Origin: an uncultured Kiritimatiellota bacterium
GTDB lineage: Bacteria; Verrucomicrobiota; Kiritimatiellia; RFP12; UBA1067
Length of the DNA: 64,000 nt
Reading direction: 5' to 3'
Assembly: GCA_934635225.1 (NCBI GenBank)
Contig: CAKTYZ010000004.1
Location: 140,126-204,125 of the forward strand
The number at the start of each line of letters is the position of its first letter. The stretch's first letter is position 1. Position numbers and translations under genes: made by a program. Shown here piece after piece: positions 50,812-60,518 of this stretch. The notes under the pieces are model-generated. The model saw only the letters and a program-made list of their open reading frames with translations, was not told the origin of the DNA and did not search any database.

Positions 50812-51819
50812 TCAGATGGCATAGGGAAACGTGCAGACGGCGCCTGCGTTCTCGTGCAGGATCTCGTCCCATTCGGGCGGACGCTTCGCGCCAGCCGCCA
50901 GCGGACGTGGGAAGAAGAAGTCGTTCTGCACAAGCGACAGCGTCGCGCGGTCGGCCGAGGTGCGGAACGTCGCAAAGCCGATGTCGCCCCACCAACCCGT
51001 CGAAGGAAGGCACGCCGAACGCAGGACACGCGGCCTCGAATAGCCAAAATGATGCCAGTCCTTGTCCCATCGGTGGTTATGACCGTGGATGTAGCCGCAG
51101 AACCGCTGATTCGTCTCCAAGTGCTGAAGCAGGTCCTTGCCGCGCACCTTCAGCTCTTGAGGGGGATGGTGGCCCCCGCAGAAGAACGGACGCTTCGCCG
51201 CCTCGGCAAAGGCGAGAAACCAATCCGCTTGCGCGGCATCAAGCGCGCCATCGACCTTGTTGGACGACCCCTCGCCTTCCGGATTCTCCTGGAGCGTGTC
51301 AAGCAGGATGAAGTCGGCCGTTCCGACGTCCACCACCGACACGAGACGACCGGGCACAGGCGTCCGCTCGAGCTGATGGGGATGAAAACGGAAAAGCGGC
51401 TCGCGATGATCATGGTTGCCCGTCGTCAGATACACGTCAATGCCCGCCTCCTTCAGGCGCTTGATCTGCGGAAGTGATTCCTCGTAATCCGCGTTGCGCC
51501 CAGACCACAGCGCGACGTCGCCGAAGATGAGCGCGCGTTTCGGTCGCGGATTCAGCGCAAGGACCTGATCGATGGCCTTCTCGAACAGCGGATTCTGGTA
51601 AGTCGGCTGCTTTTTCACGTTCCGCCCGCTCACGTGGACGTCAGAGAGGAAGGCGGAGAGATTCGGATCGACGACGGGGGCGGATGCGCTCTGGACACGC
51701 CATCCGGCACAGCCCGTCAGCGAAGTCGCCGCTGTCGCCAAGGCGCCAAGCGACAGAAAGTCGCGACGGCTCGTTTCCATGCCACGACGAACGGACCGCT
51801 TCTCATGGTTGTCATTCAT
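50812..51819 (-). CDS. Tat-type lipoprotein metallophosphoesterase
   Basis: 335 residues. The N-terminus carries SRRDFLSLG (Tat-like twin-Arg) and a lipobox LTGC, so the protein is probably exported folded and lipidated. The calcineurin-like fold shows SDVHVSG, IFGDVALWSG, TGNHDH, GGHH and GYIHGHNH metal-ligand motifs. The substrate is unknown (phosphodiester or nucleotide). ATG 51819 has AAGGA upstream; an alternative ATG at 51780 starts just before the twin-Arg motif. Confidence 0.85.
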   Translation of the reverse strand: MNDNHEKRSVRRGMETSRRDFLSLGALATAATSLTGCAGWRVQSASAPVVDPNLSAFLSDVHVSGRNVKKQPTYQNPLFEKAIDQVLALNPRPKRALIFGDVALWSGRNADYEESLPQIKRLKEAGIDVYLTTGNHDHREPLFRFHPHQLERTPVPGRLVSVVDVGTADFILLDTLQENPEGEGSSNKVDGALDAAQADWFLAFAEAAKRPFFCGGHHPPQELKVRGKDLLQHLETNQRFCGYIHGHNHRWDKDWHHFGYSRPRVLRSACLPSTGWWGDIGFATFRTSADRATLSLVQNDFFFPRPLAAGAKRPPEWDEILHENAGAVCTFPYAI

Positions 51820-51886
51820 TTGTCTTCATTCCTTCTTTTTTGTTGATGACCGGGATTAGGCCTCAGGGATCGCGGACGGCGAAATC

Positions 51887-52495
51887 TCAGAAGACGTTCA
51901 GCTCCCGAATGGCGGGAATCAGCACATGGCGGACAAGTTCCGCATTCAGGCGATGCCCGCCATGGAACAGGCGCGACATTCCGGGATAGTGCCGCTCAAA
52001 CACCGCACGGTTCGGCAGACAGAGGGCGTCCTCGTCTCCGAAGAGTCCGTGGCAGAAGAGCTGATCCACTTCGTCAATGCCGTCGAACTGCCGCGTCTCC
52101 ATCTCCTCGAAATGGCGAATCGTCTCCTTCGTGACGTGAAACTCAAGAGCTCCGTCCTTCCGACGGTTGAGCCACTTGTGCTTGCCGACGTGGAGAATGT
52201 CGTATTTCTTTGAGAACGCAAAGCAGGGATTGACGCAGATGCGCTCGAACCCTCGGAACAACTGGGCGTACATCGCGCCCATTGACGTGCCGATGATGAG
52301 CGCCGGCTGGTCCTTCTCGACCAAGGCCTTCAAGAACGGCAACGCCTCCTCCGGATCCACGGGGATGTCCGGCGCGACGACCTTCACGCGGTCGCGCTCG
52401 TTCGTGCCGAGGAACTCCCGGCGGAGGATCTCGACCGTTCCGCTTGCTCCCGACGAGGCAAACCCATGCAAATAGACGATTTCACGACTGGACAT
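51887..52495 (-). CDS. YqiA/UPF0227-like alpha/beta-hydrolase esterase
   Basis: 202 residues. The chain begins MSSREIVYLHGFASSG (oxyanion HGF motif), has the nucleophile Ser in GTSMGA, Asp in DEVDQLFCHGLFGDED and a late His in FHGGHRL. This is the small YqiA-type esterase family, probably acting on short-chain acyl or CoA-type esters in the cytoplasm. Its ATG overlaps the upstream stop (TGATG at 52495). The longer frame to 52567 is less likely. Confidence 0.85.
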   Translation of the reverse strand: MSSREIVYLHGFASSGASGTVEILRREFLGTNERDRVKVVAPDIPVDPEEALPFLKALVEKDQPALIIGTSMGAMYAQLFRGFERICVNPCFAFSKKYDILHVGKHKWLNRRKDGALEFHVTKETIRHFEEMETRQFDGIDEVDQLFCHGLFGDEDALCLPNRAVFERHYPGMSRLFHGGHRLNAELVRHVLIPAIRELNVF

Positions 52496-52809
52496 CACTT
52501 TTCTCCCGAAAGACGCGTCAGGACGAGGACCGCCGCCGCCGTGACGTCGTTCGTCCCCGCGAACCAACGGCCATCCGAACGTTGCGTCGAGACAAGCCGA
52601 ATCGCCGCATCCGTCGCCGACAGGCCATTCGTCTCGTAGAGTCGCACAAAGTCAATCGCGGCCGCCGTCAACGCATTCGTCGCGACGCCAACGGGCGCAC
52701 GGGCGCACGCATGATCGACTTCGTTCTGCACGCTCGGCTCCAGGACTTCCGGGCTGACCGTCGGCTGGGCGGTAATCAGCGTTCCAATCACTATTCCGAC
52801 ACACATCAT
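52495..52809 (-). CDS. Small secreted or membrane protein of unknown function
   Basis: 104 residues from the ATG at 52809. A hydrophobic start (MMCVGIVIGTLITAQP) may be a signal peptide or anchor. The rest has a helical region ALTAAAIDFVRLYETNG and ends TRLSGEK. No family is recognised. A TATAAT -10 lies six bases upstream of the ATG, so the transcript would be leaderless. It is followed by the YqiA-like gene with a one-base overlap. Confidence 0.6.
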   Translation of the reverse strand: MMCVGIVIGTLITAQPTVSPEVLEPSVQNEVDHACARAPVGVATNALTAAAIDFVRLYETNGLSATDAAIRLVSTQRSDGRWFAGTNDVTAAAVLVLTRLSGEK

Positions 52810-52815
52810 GCGGAC

Positions 52816-52821
52816 ATTATA
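52816..52821 (-). promoter_or_regulatory. -10 box giving a leaderless transcript
   Basis: Minus-strand TATAAT, then GTCCGC, then ATG at 52809. The start point would fall on or next to the initiation codon. Confidence 0.5.
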
Positions 52822-52876
52822 GCAAAAACAGCCGCACTTCGTAATTGTCCGCCTTCGCGCGCGGACACGCGTCACG

Positions 52877-54913
52877 TCAGCCCGTCACGCGCGTCAGGAC
52901 GAGTGCTGTGCGAGCCGGGAGGTAGAGCCTCACCTGTTGGACGAGTTCATGGCGTTTGGCGTCAAGAACGAGCGAAGGCGCATAAGTGATATCCGGCTGG
53001 ATACGGCCCTGACCGCCGAACCGCGGTTCGTCCGTGTCAAAGAGATGACACCAGTCCGACGCCGGAGGGACGAGGATGCCGTAGTCCGAGTAGCTGCTTG
53101 TCGGATGGAAGTTGAAGACAAACAGCAGACTGCCGCGCACAAATGCCAGCACCTTGTCCGCCTCATGCGCGACCAGCTTCGTCGGCGTCGCGCCCAAAGC
53201 CCCCTTTCGTCCGAAGAGCGCCTTTCCGGACTTCAAGGCGCACACCATCGTCGCGTCGAAGTCGCCAAGCGCCTTGAAACGAAGAGCCGGATCGTCTCGC
53301 AATGACCACTGCCGACGACAATGGCCGTAGTCCCAGCCGTTCTCGACGCGAGGGAAGTCGATCCATTCCGGATGACCGAACTCATTGCCCATGAAATTGA
53401 GGTATGCGCCCCCCGAAAGGCCCGCCGTCGCCAGACGCGCCATCTTGTGGAGCGCAACGGCGCGATCGATCTCCAGCCCGTGCTGGTCCCTCCCCATGCC
53501 CCAGTAGACGGCCGCATCCGCCATCTGAAAGAAGAACGTCTTTCCGCCGACCAGGGCCTGGTCATGGCTCTCGACATACGAAACGACCTTCTCTTCCGCA
53601 CGCTTGTTCGTCAGTTCGTGATAGAGCCCGCCCATGGACCAGTCCTCGTCCCGAACCTTCTCCGCGAGGCGAAACCAGTAGTCCGGCTCGCCCATCGCCA
53701 TGCGATAGTCGAAGCCGATGCCGCAATCCTTCGCCGGCGCGGCGACGCCGGGCATCCCCGAGACGTCTTCCGCAATCGTAATCGCGTCCGGACGCATCTC
53801 GTGGATGACGCGGTTCGCCAGCTGGAGATAGCACCACGCGTCATCGTCCATCGAACCGTTGAAATACATCCCGTAGTTGACGAATGCCGAGCCCAGCCCA
53901 TGGTCCCAAAAGAGCATCGACGTGACGCCATCGAACCGATAGCCGTCAAAACCGTATTCCTGAAGCCAGAACTTGCAGTTCGAGAGCAGGAAATGCAAGA
54001 CCTCCGTCTTGCCGTAGTCGAAGCAACGGCTGCCCCAAGCCGCATGCCAGCCTTTTGCGCCCGAATGGAAGTACTGGTAGTCCGTTCCGTCAAAACGCGA
54101 AAGACCATCCCGTTCATTGGCAACGGCGTGGGAGTGGACAAGATCCATGATGACGCGAAGCCCCATGCCGTGAGCCGCATCGACAAGGCTCTTGAGGTCG
54201 TCTGGCGTGCCAAAGCGGGAAGACGCGGCAAAGAAACTGGAGACGTGATAGCCGAAGCTCCCGTAGTAGGGATGCTCCATGACCGCCATCAGCTGGACGG
54301 TGTTGTAGCCGGCCTCCTTGATGCGCGGCAGCATCGCGTCACGGAATTCGGCATACGTGTGCACGCGCGGCTCCTCGCCCGACATGCCGATATGGGCCTC
54401 ATAGATGAAAGGATAGAAGGCCGAGGAAGACGGGAGGAGCGCAGGCGGGTTCTTCCATCTGTAGCCCTTGCGCGGATGCCAGACGCACGCGGAGAAGAGT
54501 TTCGTCCGCTCGTCCTGGACGACATAGCGCGCGTAAGCCGGGATGCGTTCGCCATGCCCCCCTTCCCAGCGCATCTCAAGGTGATACTTGTCGAGATGCC
54601 GAATCTTCCGCGCGGGGATGCGCCTTTCCCAGACGTCCGTCCCCGGCACGCGAAAGACCTCGAAGTCGGGGTCGATCTTCCAGCCGTTGAAGTCGCCGAC
54701 AAGCCACATCGAGGTCGCATGCGGCGCCCATTCGCGGAACACCCACCCGCGTTTCTCGCGGTGAAGGCCGAAATAGTCGTGCGCGTTGGCCCAGTCGGCA
54801 AGAGACGTCCGGCCTTGCGTCAGCTCGTGCGCCCGCGCTTCGGCGTGCGCCGCACGGCCGCGCACGGCGGCCTCGAACGGTTTCAGATAAGGGTCGTCAA
54901 GAAGATGTGCCAT
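52877..54913 (-). CDS. glgB: 1,4-alpha-glucan branching enzyme
   Basis: 678 residues, CBM48 plus GH13 barrel. FREWAPHATSMWLVGDFNGW marks the N-domain. The nucleophile Asp is in GYRFDGVTSML, the acid/base Glu in TIAEDVSGMP and the third Asp in VESHDQ. The overall layout resembles the eukaryote-like subfamily GH13_8 more than E. coli GlgB, as is common in PVC bacteria. It forms alpha-1,6 branches in glycogen in the cytoplasm. GGAGGA precedes ATG 54913 and a TATAAT -10 is at 54940-54945. Confidence 0.94.
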   Translation of the reverse strand: MAHLLDDPYLKPFEAAVRGRAAHAEARAHELTQGRTSLADWANAHDYFGLHREKRGWVFREWAPHATSMWLVGDFNGWKIDPDFEVFRVPGTDVWERRIPARKIRHLDKYHLEMRWEGGHGERIPAYARYVVQDERTKLFSACVWHPRKGYRWKNPPALLPSSSAFYPFIYEAHIGMSGEEPRVHTYAEFRDAMLPRIKEAGYNTVQLMAVMEHPYYGSFGYHVSSFFAASSRFGTPDDLKSLVDAAHGMGLRVIMDLVHSHAVANERDGLSRFDGTDYQYFHSGAKGWHAAWGSRCFDYGKTEVLHFLLSNCKFWLQEYGFDGYRFDGVTSMLFWDHGLGSAFVNYGMYFNGSMDDDAWCYLQLANRVIHEMRPDAITIAEDVSGMPGVAAPAKDCGIGFDYRMAMGEPDYWFRLAEKVRDEDWSMGGLYHELTNKRAEEKVVSYVESHDQALVGGKTFFFQMADAAVYWGMGRDQHGLEIDRAVALHKMARLATAGLSGGAYLNFMGNEFGHPEWIDFPRVENGWDYGHCRRQWSLRDDPALRFKALGDFDATMVCALKSGKALFGRKGALGATPTKLVAHEADKVLAFVRGSLLFVFNFHPTSSYSDYGILVPPASDWCHLFDTDEPRFGGQGRIQPDITYAPSLVLDAKRHELVQQVRLYLPARTALVLTRVTG

Positions 54914-54939
54914 GATGTCCTCCGTTTCAGGTCAAGGAC

Positions 54940-54945
54940 ATTATA
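54940..54945 (-). promoter_or_regulatory. -10 box of glgB
   Basis: Minus-strand TATAAT 27 bases before the glgB start; no strong -35. Confidence 0.5.
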
Positions 54946-54959
54946 CCACAACTTTGCGT

Positions 54960-56423
54960 TTACGGGCACTTGTGCGGGCAATTGGCGCACCCATGGGCGC
55001 ACGAGGCCGGCATGGACGGGTCTTCGCCTGTCCAGCAGTAGGTGCAGAGACGATCCTTCGGCAGACCTATTGCCGAGACCAGGTCATCCACTGTCTGGAA
55101 TTTGAGCGAGGTGAGATTCAGCTTCTCGCGAATGTAGTTCACCATCGCCCTGTACGGCTCGCCGTTCGGATCGATGTATTTCGAGACGTCCGCATCCTCG
55201 CCTTCGCATTCGCGAATGTAACGACGCGTGATGAGGTCGTAGATGCTCTTTGAGCGCGAGAAGTTGATGAAACGACAGGGATAGAGAAGCGGCGGACAGG
55301 CGATGCGGACGTGCGTCTCCTTGCAGCCTTCGCGGTAGAGGCGGTCGGCCTGCTTGCCGAGTTGCGTACCGCGGACGATCGAGTCGTCGCAAAAGACAAG
55401 GCGGCGGTCCTTGATGAGCCCGGGAATCGGAATCAGCTTCATCGACGCGACATGCTCGCGTTGCCGCTGGTCGGACGGCATGAACGAGCGCGCCCAGGTC
55501 GGCGTGTACTTCACGAACGGACGGCAATACTTGATGGTCTTCTCGTGCGCATAGCCCAGCGCATGGGAAATGCCCGAGTCCGGGATGCCGCACGCGGCAT
55601 CAACCGCCGTGTCCGAGTCACGCTTCGCGAGCGCCGAGCCGCAGCGGTAACGCGCCATCTCGACATTGCGCCCCTCATAAGACGAAGCCGGAAAGCCGTA
55701 GTAGACCCAAAGAAAGGAGCAGATCGCCATTTTCTCACATGGCGCGACCAGCGTCGTGACGCCTTCAGGCGTCATCTCGACCATTTCGCCCGGGCCGAGG
55801 TCGCGCAAGTGCGTGTAGCCAAGATTCGGAAACGCGCAGGACTCCATCAGGGCCATCGTCGCGTCGTCTTTCTGCCCGAGGATGACGGGCGTGCGTCCGA
55901 AGCGATCGCGCGCGGCATAAAGGCGGCCTTCTTCCGTCATCAGCAGAATCGAACAGCTGCCCTTGATCTTCTCCTGCACGTATCTGACGCCTTCGACAAT
56001 GGACGACTGTGTCGCAATGAGAGCCGAGACCACCTCAGTCGGACCGACCATGCCGCTCGTCGTCGAATACTGAAGCTGTGCGAAATTCGTGCGGAAGAGC
56101 TCGTCCTTGAGCTCTTCGATGTTGGTAATCAAGCCAACCGTCACGATCGCGAACATGCCGAGACGGGAGCTCATCACAAGCGGCTGAGGGTCCGTGTCGG
56201 AGATCACGCCGAGGCCGACACGCCCGGAGAAAGACCCGACATCATGCTCGAACTTCGACCGGAACGGCGCATTCTGGATGTTGTGGATCGCGCGTTGGAA
56301 GCCCGTCTCCCCGAAGACGGCCATGCCGCCGCGATGCGTGCCGAGGTGAGAATGATAGTCCGTGCCGAAGAAAAGATCGCTCACGCAGTCCTGTTTCGAG
56401 ATCACGCCGCAAAAGCCGCCCAT
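54960..56423 (-). CDS. purF: Amidophosphoribosyltransferase
   Basis: 487 residues. MGGFCGV suggests a short propeptide removed to expose the N-terminal nucleophile Cys of the glutaminase domain (THRGGMAVF, GRVGLGVISD). The phosphoribosyltransferase domain has the PRPP loop VFCDDSIVRGTQ and the C-terminal region is Cys-rich (CTYCWTG, CAHGCANCPHKC). It makes phosphoribosylamine, the first step of purine synthesis. With guaB, it is one of two purine genes in the window, but they are not adjacent. Confidence 0.95.
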   Translation of the reverse strand: MGGFCGVISKQDCVSDLFFGTDYHSHLGTHRGGMAVFGETGFQRAIHNIQNAPFRSKFEHDVGSFSGRVGLGVISDTDPQPLVMSSRLGMFAIVTVGLITNIEELKDELFRTNFAQLQYSTTSGMVGPTEVVSALIATQSSIVEGVRYVQEKIKGSCSILLMTEEGRLYAARDRFGRTPVILGQKDDATMALMESCAFPNLGYTHLRDLGPGEMVEMTPEGVTTLVAPCEKMAICSFLWVYYGFPASSYEGRNVEMARYRCGSALAKRDSDTAVDAACGIPDSGISHALGYAHEKTIKYCRPFVKYTPTWARSFMPSDQRQREHVASMKLIPIPGLIKDRRLVFCDDSIVRGTQLGKQADRLYREGCKETHVRIACPPLLYPCRFINFSRSKSIYDLITRRYIRECEGEDADVSKYIDPNGEPYRAMVNYIREKLNLTSLKFQTVDDLVSAIGLPKDRLCTYCWTGEDPSMPASCAHGCANCPHKCP

Positions 56424-56470
56424 GAGAAATTCCTTGAATGAGAGTTGGTTGTTCGTTTCAATGGCCGTGA

Positions 56471-56476
56471 ATTATA
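56471..56476 (-). promoter_or_regulatory. -10 box of purF
   Basis: Minus-strand TATAAT 47 bases upstream of the purF start; -35 unclear. Confidence 0.5.
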
Positions 56477-56491
56477 CCAAATTCAGGCGCC

Positions 56492-57241
56492 TCACGGCGA
56501 AGGAGTCGGATGATTCTTCTCATAAAGGCGCGCCGACTGCTGGACAATGTCGCGACAATTCCCCTTCGCGCCCCAGTAGATCGCCGAGAGAAACGGGTCG
56601 CCCCAGTCGTCAAATCGCGTCGCCTTCTCGATCTGCGCCATTTCGCGCGGGTCCATCGACAGTTCCTCCCAGGCGTTCCGGCGACGGACGTCCTCGACTT
56701 TTTCGCGCCAGATCCGACGGTAGACGGGCGCGGCCGTGTCAAGATCCGCCCCTATCTTCAGCTCAAACAGCCACGCCAGCTCACGCAGGAGCTCCGACGA
56801 GCGCGGATTGAGCCGAAGGCCCTCGTCGCGCAGGAGGACAATCGCCGCTTCGACCCAACGCCAGCGCGATTCGGCATCCGGCATCATGACAGATATGTTG
56901 TAGGCGAGATTCCAGGACGCATAGCTCCAGACCTCGGGCGTATGCGGCTCCAGAAACGTGAGCGCGCTGGCCAGCTGGGCCAGTTCGACATAACGCCCCT
57001 CGTCCTGAAGCCTGTCCGCACGGAACCAGACCACTTCCGCCGCAAGGGAGCGCAAGCCGCCCAAGACGGCAAACGTTCCTTCTGCCAGAACCGGCGCGGA
57101 ATCGGGACGATTCGCGCGCAGGAGGAACTGCCCCGCCGCCGCGAGGCCCAGCAATGCCGCGACAACAAGTCCTCCGAGGATGCGCGGCACGGTCCGTGAC
57201 GCGCCGAAACAAGTGCTTTTGAAAGGAAACGGGTCAGTCAT
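56492..57241 (-). CDS. Membrane-anchored helical (TPR-like) protein
   Basis: 249 residues. One membrane segment occupies about 20-42, followed by an all-helical soluble part with TPR-like spacing (LAQLASALTFLEPHTPEVWSY, WRWVEAAIVLLRDEGLRLNP, SSELLRELAWLFELKIG). No enzyme motif is seen. A TATAAT box sits nine bases before the ATG. It probably faces the periplasm as a scaffold; this is inferred from topology only. Confidence 0.75.
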   Translation of the reverse strand: MTDPFPFKSTCFGASRTVPRILGGLVVAALLGLAAAGQFLLRANRPDSAPVLAEGTFAVLGGLRSLAAEVVWFRADRLQDEGRYVELAQLASALTFLEPHTPEVWSYASWNLAYNISVMMPDAESRWRWVEAAIVLLRDEGLRLNPRSSELLRELAWLFELKIGADLDTAAPVYRRIWREKVEDVRRRNAWEELSMDPREMAQIEKATRFDDWGDPFLSAIYWGAKGNCRDIVQQSARLYEKNHPTPSP

Positions 57242-57250
57242 GAGACTGGA

Positions 57251-57256
57251 ATTATA
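57251..57256 (-). promoter_or_regulatory. -10 box close to the start codon
   Basis: Minus-strand TATAAT, nine bases before ATG 57241; the leader would be about three bases or less. Confidence 0.4.
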
Positions 57257-57366
57257 TCAAAAACGCGCGTCCGTGTGTGCGTCGGACGCCTCAATCAAGG
57301 CGTCCTTAGTTCGCACCCCAATGTCCTCTCGTGCCCGCAAAACCGCTGGGATTCCTCGCCACGGCG

Positions 57367-60300
57367 TTACGCCGCATTGGGCAGAAGCCCCTCCAGTTCC
57401 TTTATGACGTTCAGGAGGTGCGGCATCTTGTCGCCAAAAAGCTGAACGGGCTGTAGAAACTGGAACGGATAGGAGTTCACAAGGTCGTTCCTCGTAATCT
57501 CGCCGTTCTCACGGACGTAGTTGATGACCATCTTCACGAACTCCTGCTGACTGGCGTTCAGCACGGTGCCGGTCAGATACTGCCCGAACTTCTCGTTCAC
57601 CGCCGCCTGGTCGAGTCCGACAAGGCTGCGGACAAACCCCGCGAGGCTGCCCTCGTATTTTTCACCCTCGTAGTCCGTCTTGCTGCCGAGCTTGTGCCAA
57701 AGAATGTCCTCAAGCTCCCCCATGTCGGCACCGGTCAGCGGTTCGAGCTTGTGTATCTTCTCGATGACCGGCAGGCTCCAGTTCTCCCGCAAAAAGTCGA
57801 TGACCTTCTGCCTGTAGGTCCTGAACTCGATGCCGACATCGACCGGATCGCCGGGTTTTATCTCATCCTCGATATCCACAAAGACAATCCGCTCGCCCTC
57901 GCCACACGCATACTTCATGATGTCGCGCAGTTTCCGCCGCCACTTCTCCACCGCCTCCAGCGACGGAATCGTCCAGAACATTTCCTCGGCAAGCGCCTCG
58001 ATGTCTTCGCGCTTCGCCTCGACTTCCGGGATGGAATACTTCGTCATGAGGATCTTCGCCATCGTCATGACCGCCTCGACGTCCTTCTTGACTTTTTCCG
58101 TCACCCCGCCGTTCAGCAGAATGGCGAGCTGAATGCGCAGCATCCGCAGGTCGTACATCTTCGTGCGGACGTCCTCGCACGCCCCGCCATCGACCAGCGG
58201 CGCAACGTAGCGTCCGATCTCGGACATCTGCACTTCCGATATGCACTGCCAGACGTCAGAAGAGCAGAAGCGATCGATGTGCGGCATCATCTCCCGCACC
58301 TGCATGCGGCAGGAATGGGTGTCGTCCTTCAGCTTCAGAACCTGCGCCAGCAGCTCCTTCTGCAGTTCGGCGTGGTAGTCCTTGTTGAATTGGTACTGAC
58401 GGTTCGTGGACTTCTGGAGTTCGAGGAGAATTCCGACACGCGCAGAAAACGCCTGCTGCGAGACGGACAGCGTTCGCTCCGCCTCGACCTCGTTCTTCTG
58501 CCGGCCGAAGAACGTGAAGTTCTCGCAGTAGTCGAAGATGCGGAATTCCGTCTTGTCCTTGCCCGGCGCAAACACGTTCGCGCACGGCCGCGTGCCGCGC
58601 CCGATCATCTGAATGAACTTGATGCGCGACCGGACGGGCTTGAAGAAGACGAGGTTCAGGATTTCCGGCACGTCAATGCCCGTGTCGAGCATGTCGACGG
58701 AGACGGCGATGCGGAACTTCGGGTCGTGCTTGAACTTCTCGACCAGCGTGTCGGCATAGTTCACGTAGTTGTCCACGAGCTGGCACCAGTCGTCGTCGTG
58801 CGGATGTCGTTCCTTTATGCGCTTGACGATCAAATCGGCATGCCTGTGGTTGTAGGCGAAGATGATCGTCTTGCCGATCGTCTCGCCGCCATCGACCTTG
58901 AGCCCCCGCTCCATCATCTCGTCAATGACTTTGTCGACCGTGTCCTGGTTGTACACCGTGCTGAAGATGCGGCTCGACTCGATCCTGTCCGGCGGCTCGT
59001 CGTCAAACGCCTCGTCAAGCTGTTTCCGCTCTTCGTCGGAACATTCCCTGTAGGTGATGCCGCGACTCAGCACGTGGCTCGTGCGCGCCACGACCCGGTA
59101 GGGCTTGAGAACATTGTCCTTGAATCCCTGCTCCATCGAGTAGTCGAAGTCCGGGACGTCGCTCTCGCACTCGAAGAGCGAATAGGTGTTCCTGTCCACC
59201 TCGCCGCGCGGCGTGGCCGTCAGCCCCACGAGAAGCGCGTCAAAATATTTGAAGATCGCGCCGTACTTGTTGAAGACGGAGCGGTGCGCCTCGTCAACCA
59301 CGATGAGGTCAAAGCGCCCGGCGGTGAACGCCTTTTCCGCGCCGTCGATCTTGTTGATCATCGTCTGGTAGGTCGAGAACGAGATGCGGGCGTTGGGGCT
59401 GCCCTTGAGTGCGGAGTCCGATATGACGGAGCGCGGATAGTCCGGCAAATGCTCCTGGAAGGAATCATGCGCCTGCTTCACGAGCGACGTGCGGTCGGCG
59501 AGAAACAAAACGTTCGTGATCCAGTTCCGCCGCGCAAGCACGTCGACGAGCGAAATGACCGTCCGCGTCTTGCCCGTTCCCGTGGCCATGACGAGAAGCC
59601 CCGCCCGCCGCCTGTCGCTCAGCTTCTCGCAAATCTTCGTGACGGCGGTGATCTGGTAGTCTCGCCCCGCGATGTCGCGGTTGATCTGGAGGTCGATGCC
59701 CTTGAGAGACTTGCGCGCCCGCTTCTGCATCAGCCGTTCCAGCTCGTCGAGCGTATGGAACGCCCGGATCTGCCGCGACGGGTAGAAGCCGTCGATGCAC
59801 CAGATCTGGTAGCCGTTCGTGTAGTAGAGTATCGGCGTGTAGCCGTATTTCCTTTCGAGGCATTCTCCGTAGAGCTTCACCTGCTGGCGGCCCTTCTCCG
59901 GCCCCACGCTCGTCTTCTTCGCCTCGATGACGGCGAGCGGCTTCAGGTCGCGCCCGTACAGCACGTAGTCGCAGAATCCCTCGCCCGTGCCGTTGGGCAT
60001 CCCCTCGACCTTGATCTCGACGCACGCCTTGCCGGGAAGCGTCGCGCCCTCGGCTTCGAGGACGTCCCATCCGGCCTCCTCCAGATAGACGTCGATGTAG
60101 GCGCGTCTCGTCTCCGCCTCCGTGATATCGCGGGAACGGCCCGGCGCGGCGCGGCCCTCGAGCTTCGCGTCAACCGCCTCCAGGAACGACGTGCAGGTCT
60201 CGGCGGCAAGCTGCGCATGGGTGCGCTTCACCTTGCGCCTGTGTTCGGCGTTCATGCCGAGGACGCGCACAAACTCGAGATCGCGCAGGCGGTCGTCGTC

Positions 60301-60495
60301 GTCCAAGAACTCGCGCACCGTCGCGTCGGCGAGCAGTTCCAGAAGCGACGCCTGGGGCGGCAGTTCCGCGCCCTTGCTCCGATAGATCGCGCCAACGCCG
60401 TCGCGCACGGCCCCCCGACACGCAATGGCCGTCGCCGCCGCGTCTTTCTTCCCGGCCATTTCGGCGATTTTCCGCATAAGGTCCTTGACTGTCAC
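57367..60495 (-). CDS. hsdR: Type I restriction enzyme, R subunit
   Basis: 1,042 residues, starting at GTG 60495 with AGGAG upstream. A PD-(D/E)xK nuclease region (about 170-200: GFCDYVLYG...AVIEAKKTS) is followed by a superfamily-2 helicase with MATGTGKTRT and VVDEAHRS, motif III-like LTATP and motif VI QMIGRGTRP. The C-terminal domain resembles EcoEI-type HsdR (family inference). It translocates and cuts unmethylated DNA in complex with HsdM and HsdS. It lies 23 bp downstream of the tyrosine recombinase gene. Confidence 0.93.
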   Translation of the reverse strand: MTVKDLMRKIAEMAGKKDAAATAIACRGAVRDGVGAIYRSKGAELPPQASLLELLADATVREFLDDDDRLRDLEFVRVLGMNAEHRRKVKRTHAQLAAETCTSFLEAVDAKLEGRAAPGRSRDITEAETRRAYIDVYLEEAGWDVLEAEGATLPGKACVEIKVEGMPNGTGEGFCDYVLYGRDLKPLAVIEAKKTSVGPEKGRQQVKLYGECLERKYGYTPILYYTNGYQIWCIDGFYPSRQIRAFHTLDELERLMQKRARKSLKGIDLQINRDIAGRDYQITAVTKICEKLSDRRRAGLLVMATGTGKTRTVISLVDVLARRNWITNVLFLADRTSLVKQAHDSFQEHLPDYPRSVISDSALKGSPNARISFSTYQTMINKIDGAEKAFTAGRFDLIVVDEAHRSVFNKYGAIFKYFDALLVGLTATPRGEVDRNTYSLFECESDVPDFDYSMEQGFKDNVLKPYRVVARTSHVLSRGITYRECSDEERKQLDEAFDDEPPDRIESSRIFSTVYNQDTVDKVIDEMMERGLKVDGGETIGKTIIFAYNHRHADLIVKRIKERHPHDDDWCQLVDNYVNYADTLVEKFKHDPKFRIAVSVDMLDTGIDVPEILNLVFFKPVRSRIKFIQMIGRGTRPCANVFAPGKDKTEFRIFDYCENFTFFGRQKNEVEAERTLSVSQQAFSARVGILLELQKSTNRQYQFNKDYHAELQKELLAQVLKLKDDTHSCRMQVREMMPHIDRFCSSDVWQCISEVQMSEIGRYVAPLVDGGACEDVRTKMYDLRMLRIQLAILLNGGVTEKVKKDVEAVMTMAKILMTKYSIPEVEAKREDIEALAEEMFWTIPSLEAVEKWRRKLRDIMKYACGEGERIVFVDIEDEIKPGDPVDVGIEFRTYRQKVIDFLRENWSLPVIEKIHKLEPLTGADMGELEDILWHKLGSKTDYEGEKYEGSLAGFVRSLVGLDQAAVNEKFGQYLTGTVLNASQQEFVKMVINYVRENGEITRNDLVNSYPFQFLQPVQLFGDKMPHLLNVIKELEGLLPNAA

Positions 60496-60518
60496 GTTGG
60501 TGCTCCTTGCTTCGGGTT

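Noticed and set aside
53321..55105. A 594-codon plus-strand frame opposite glgB
   Set aside because: Antisense shadow of a well-supported branching enzyme.
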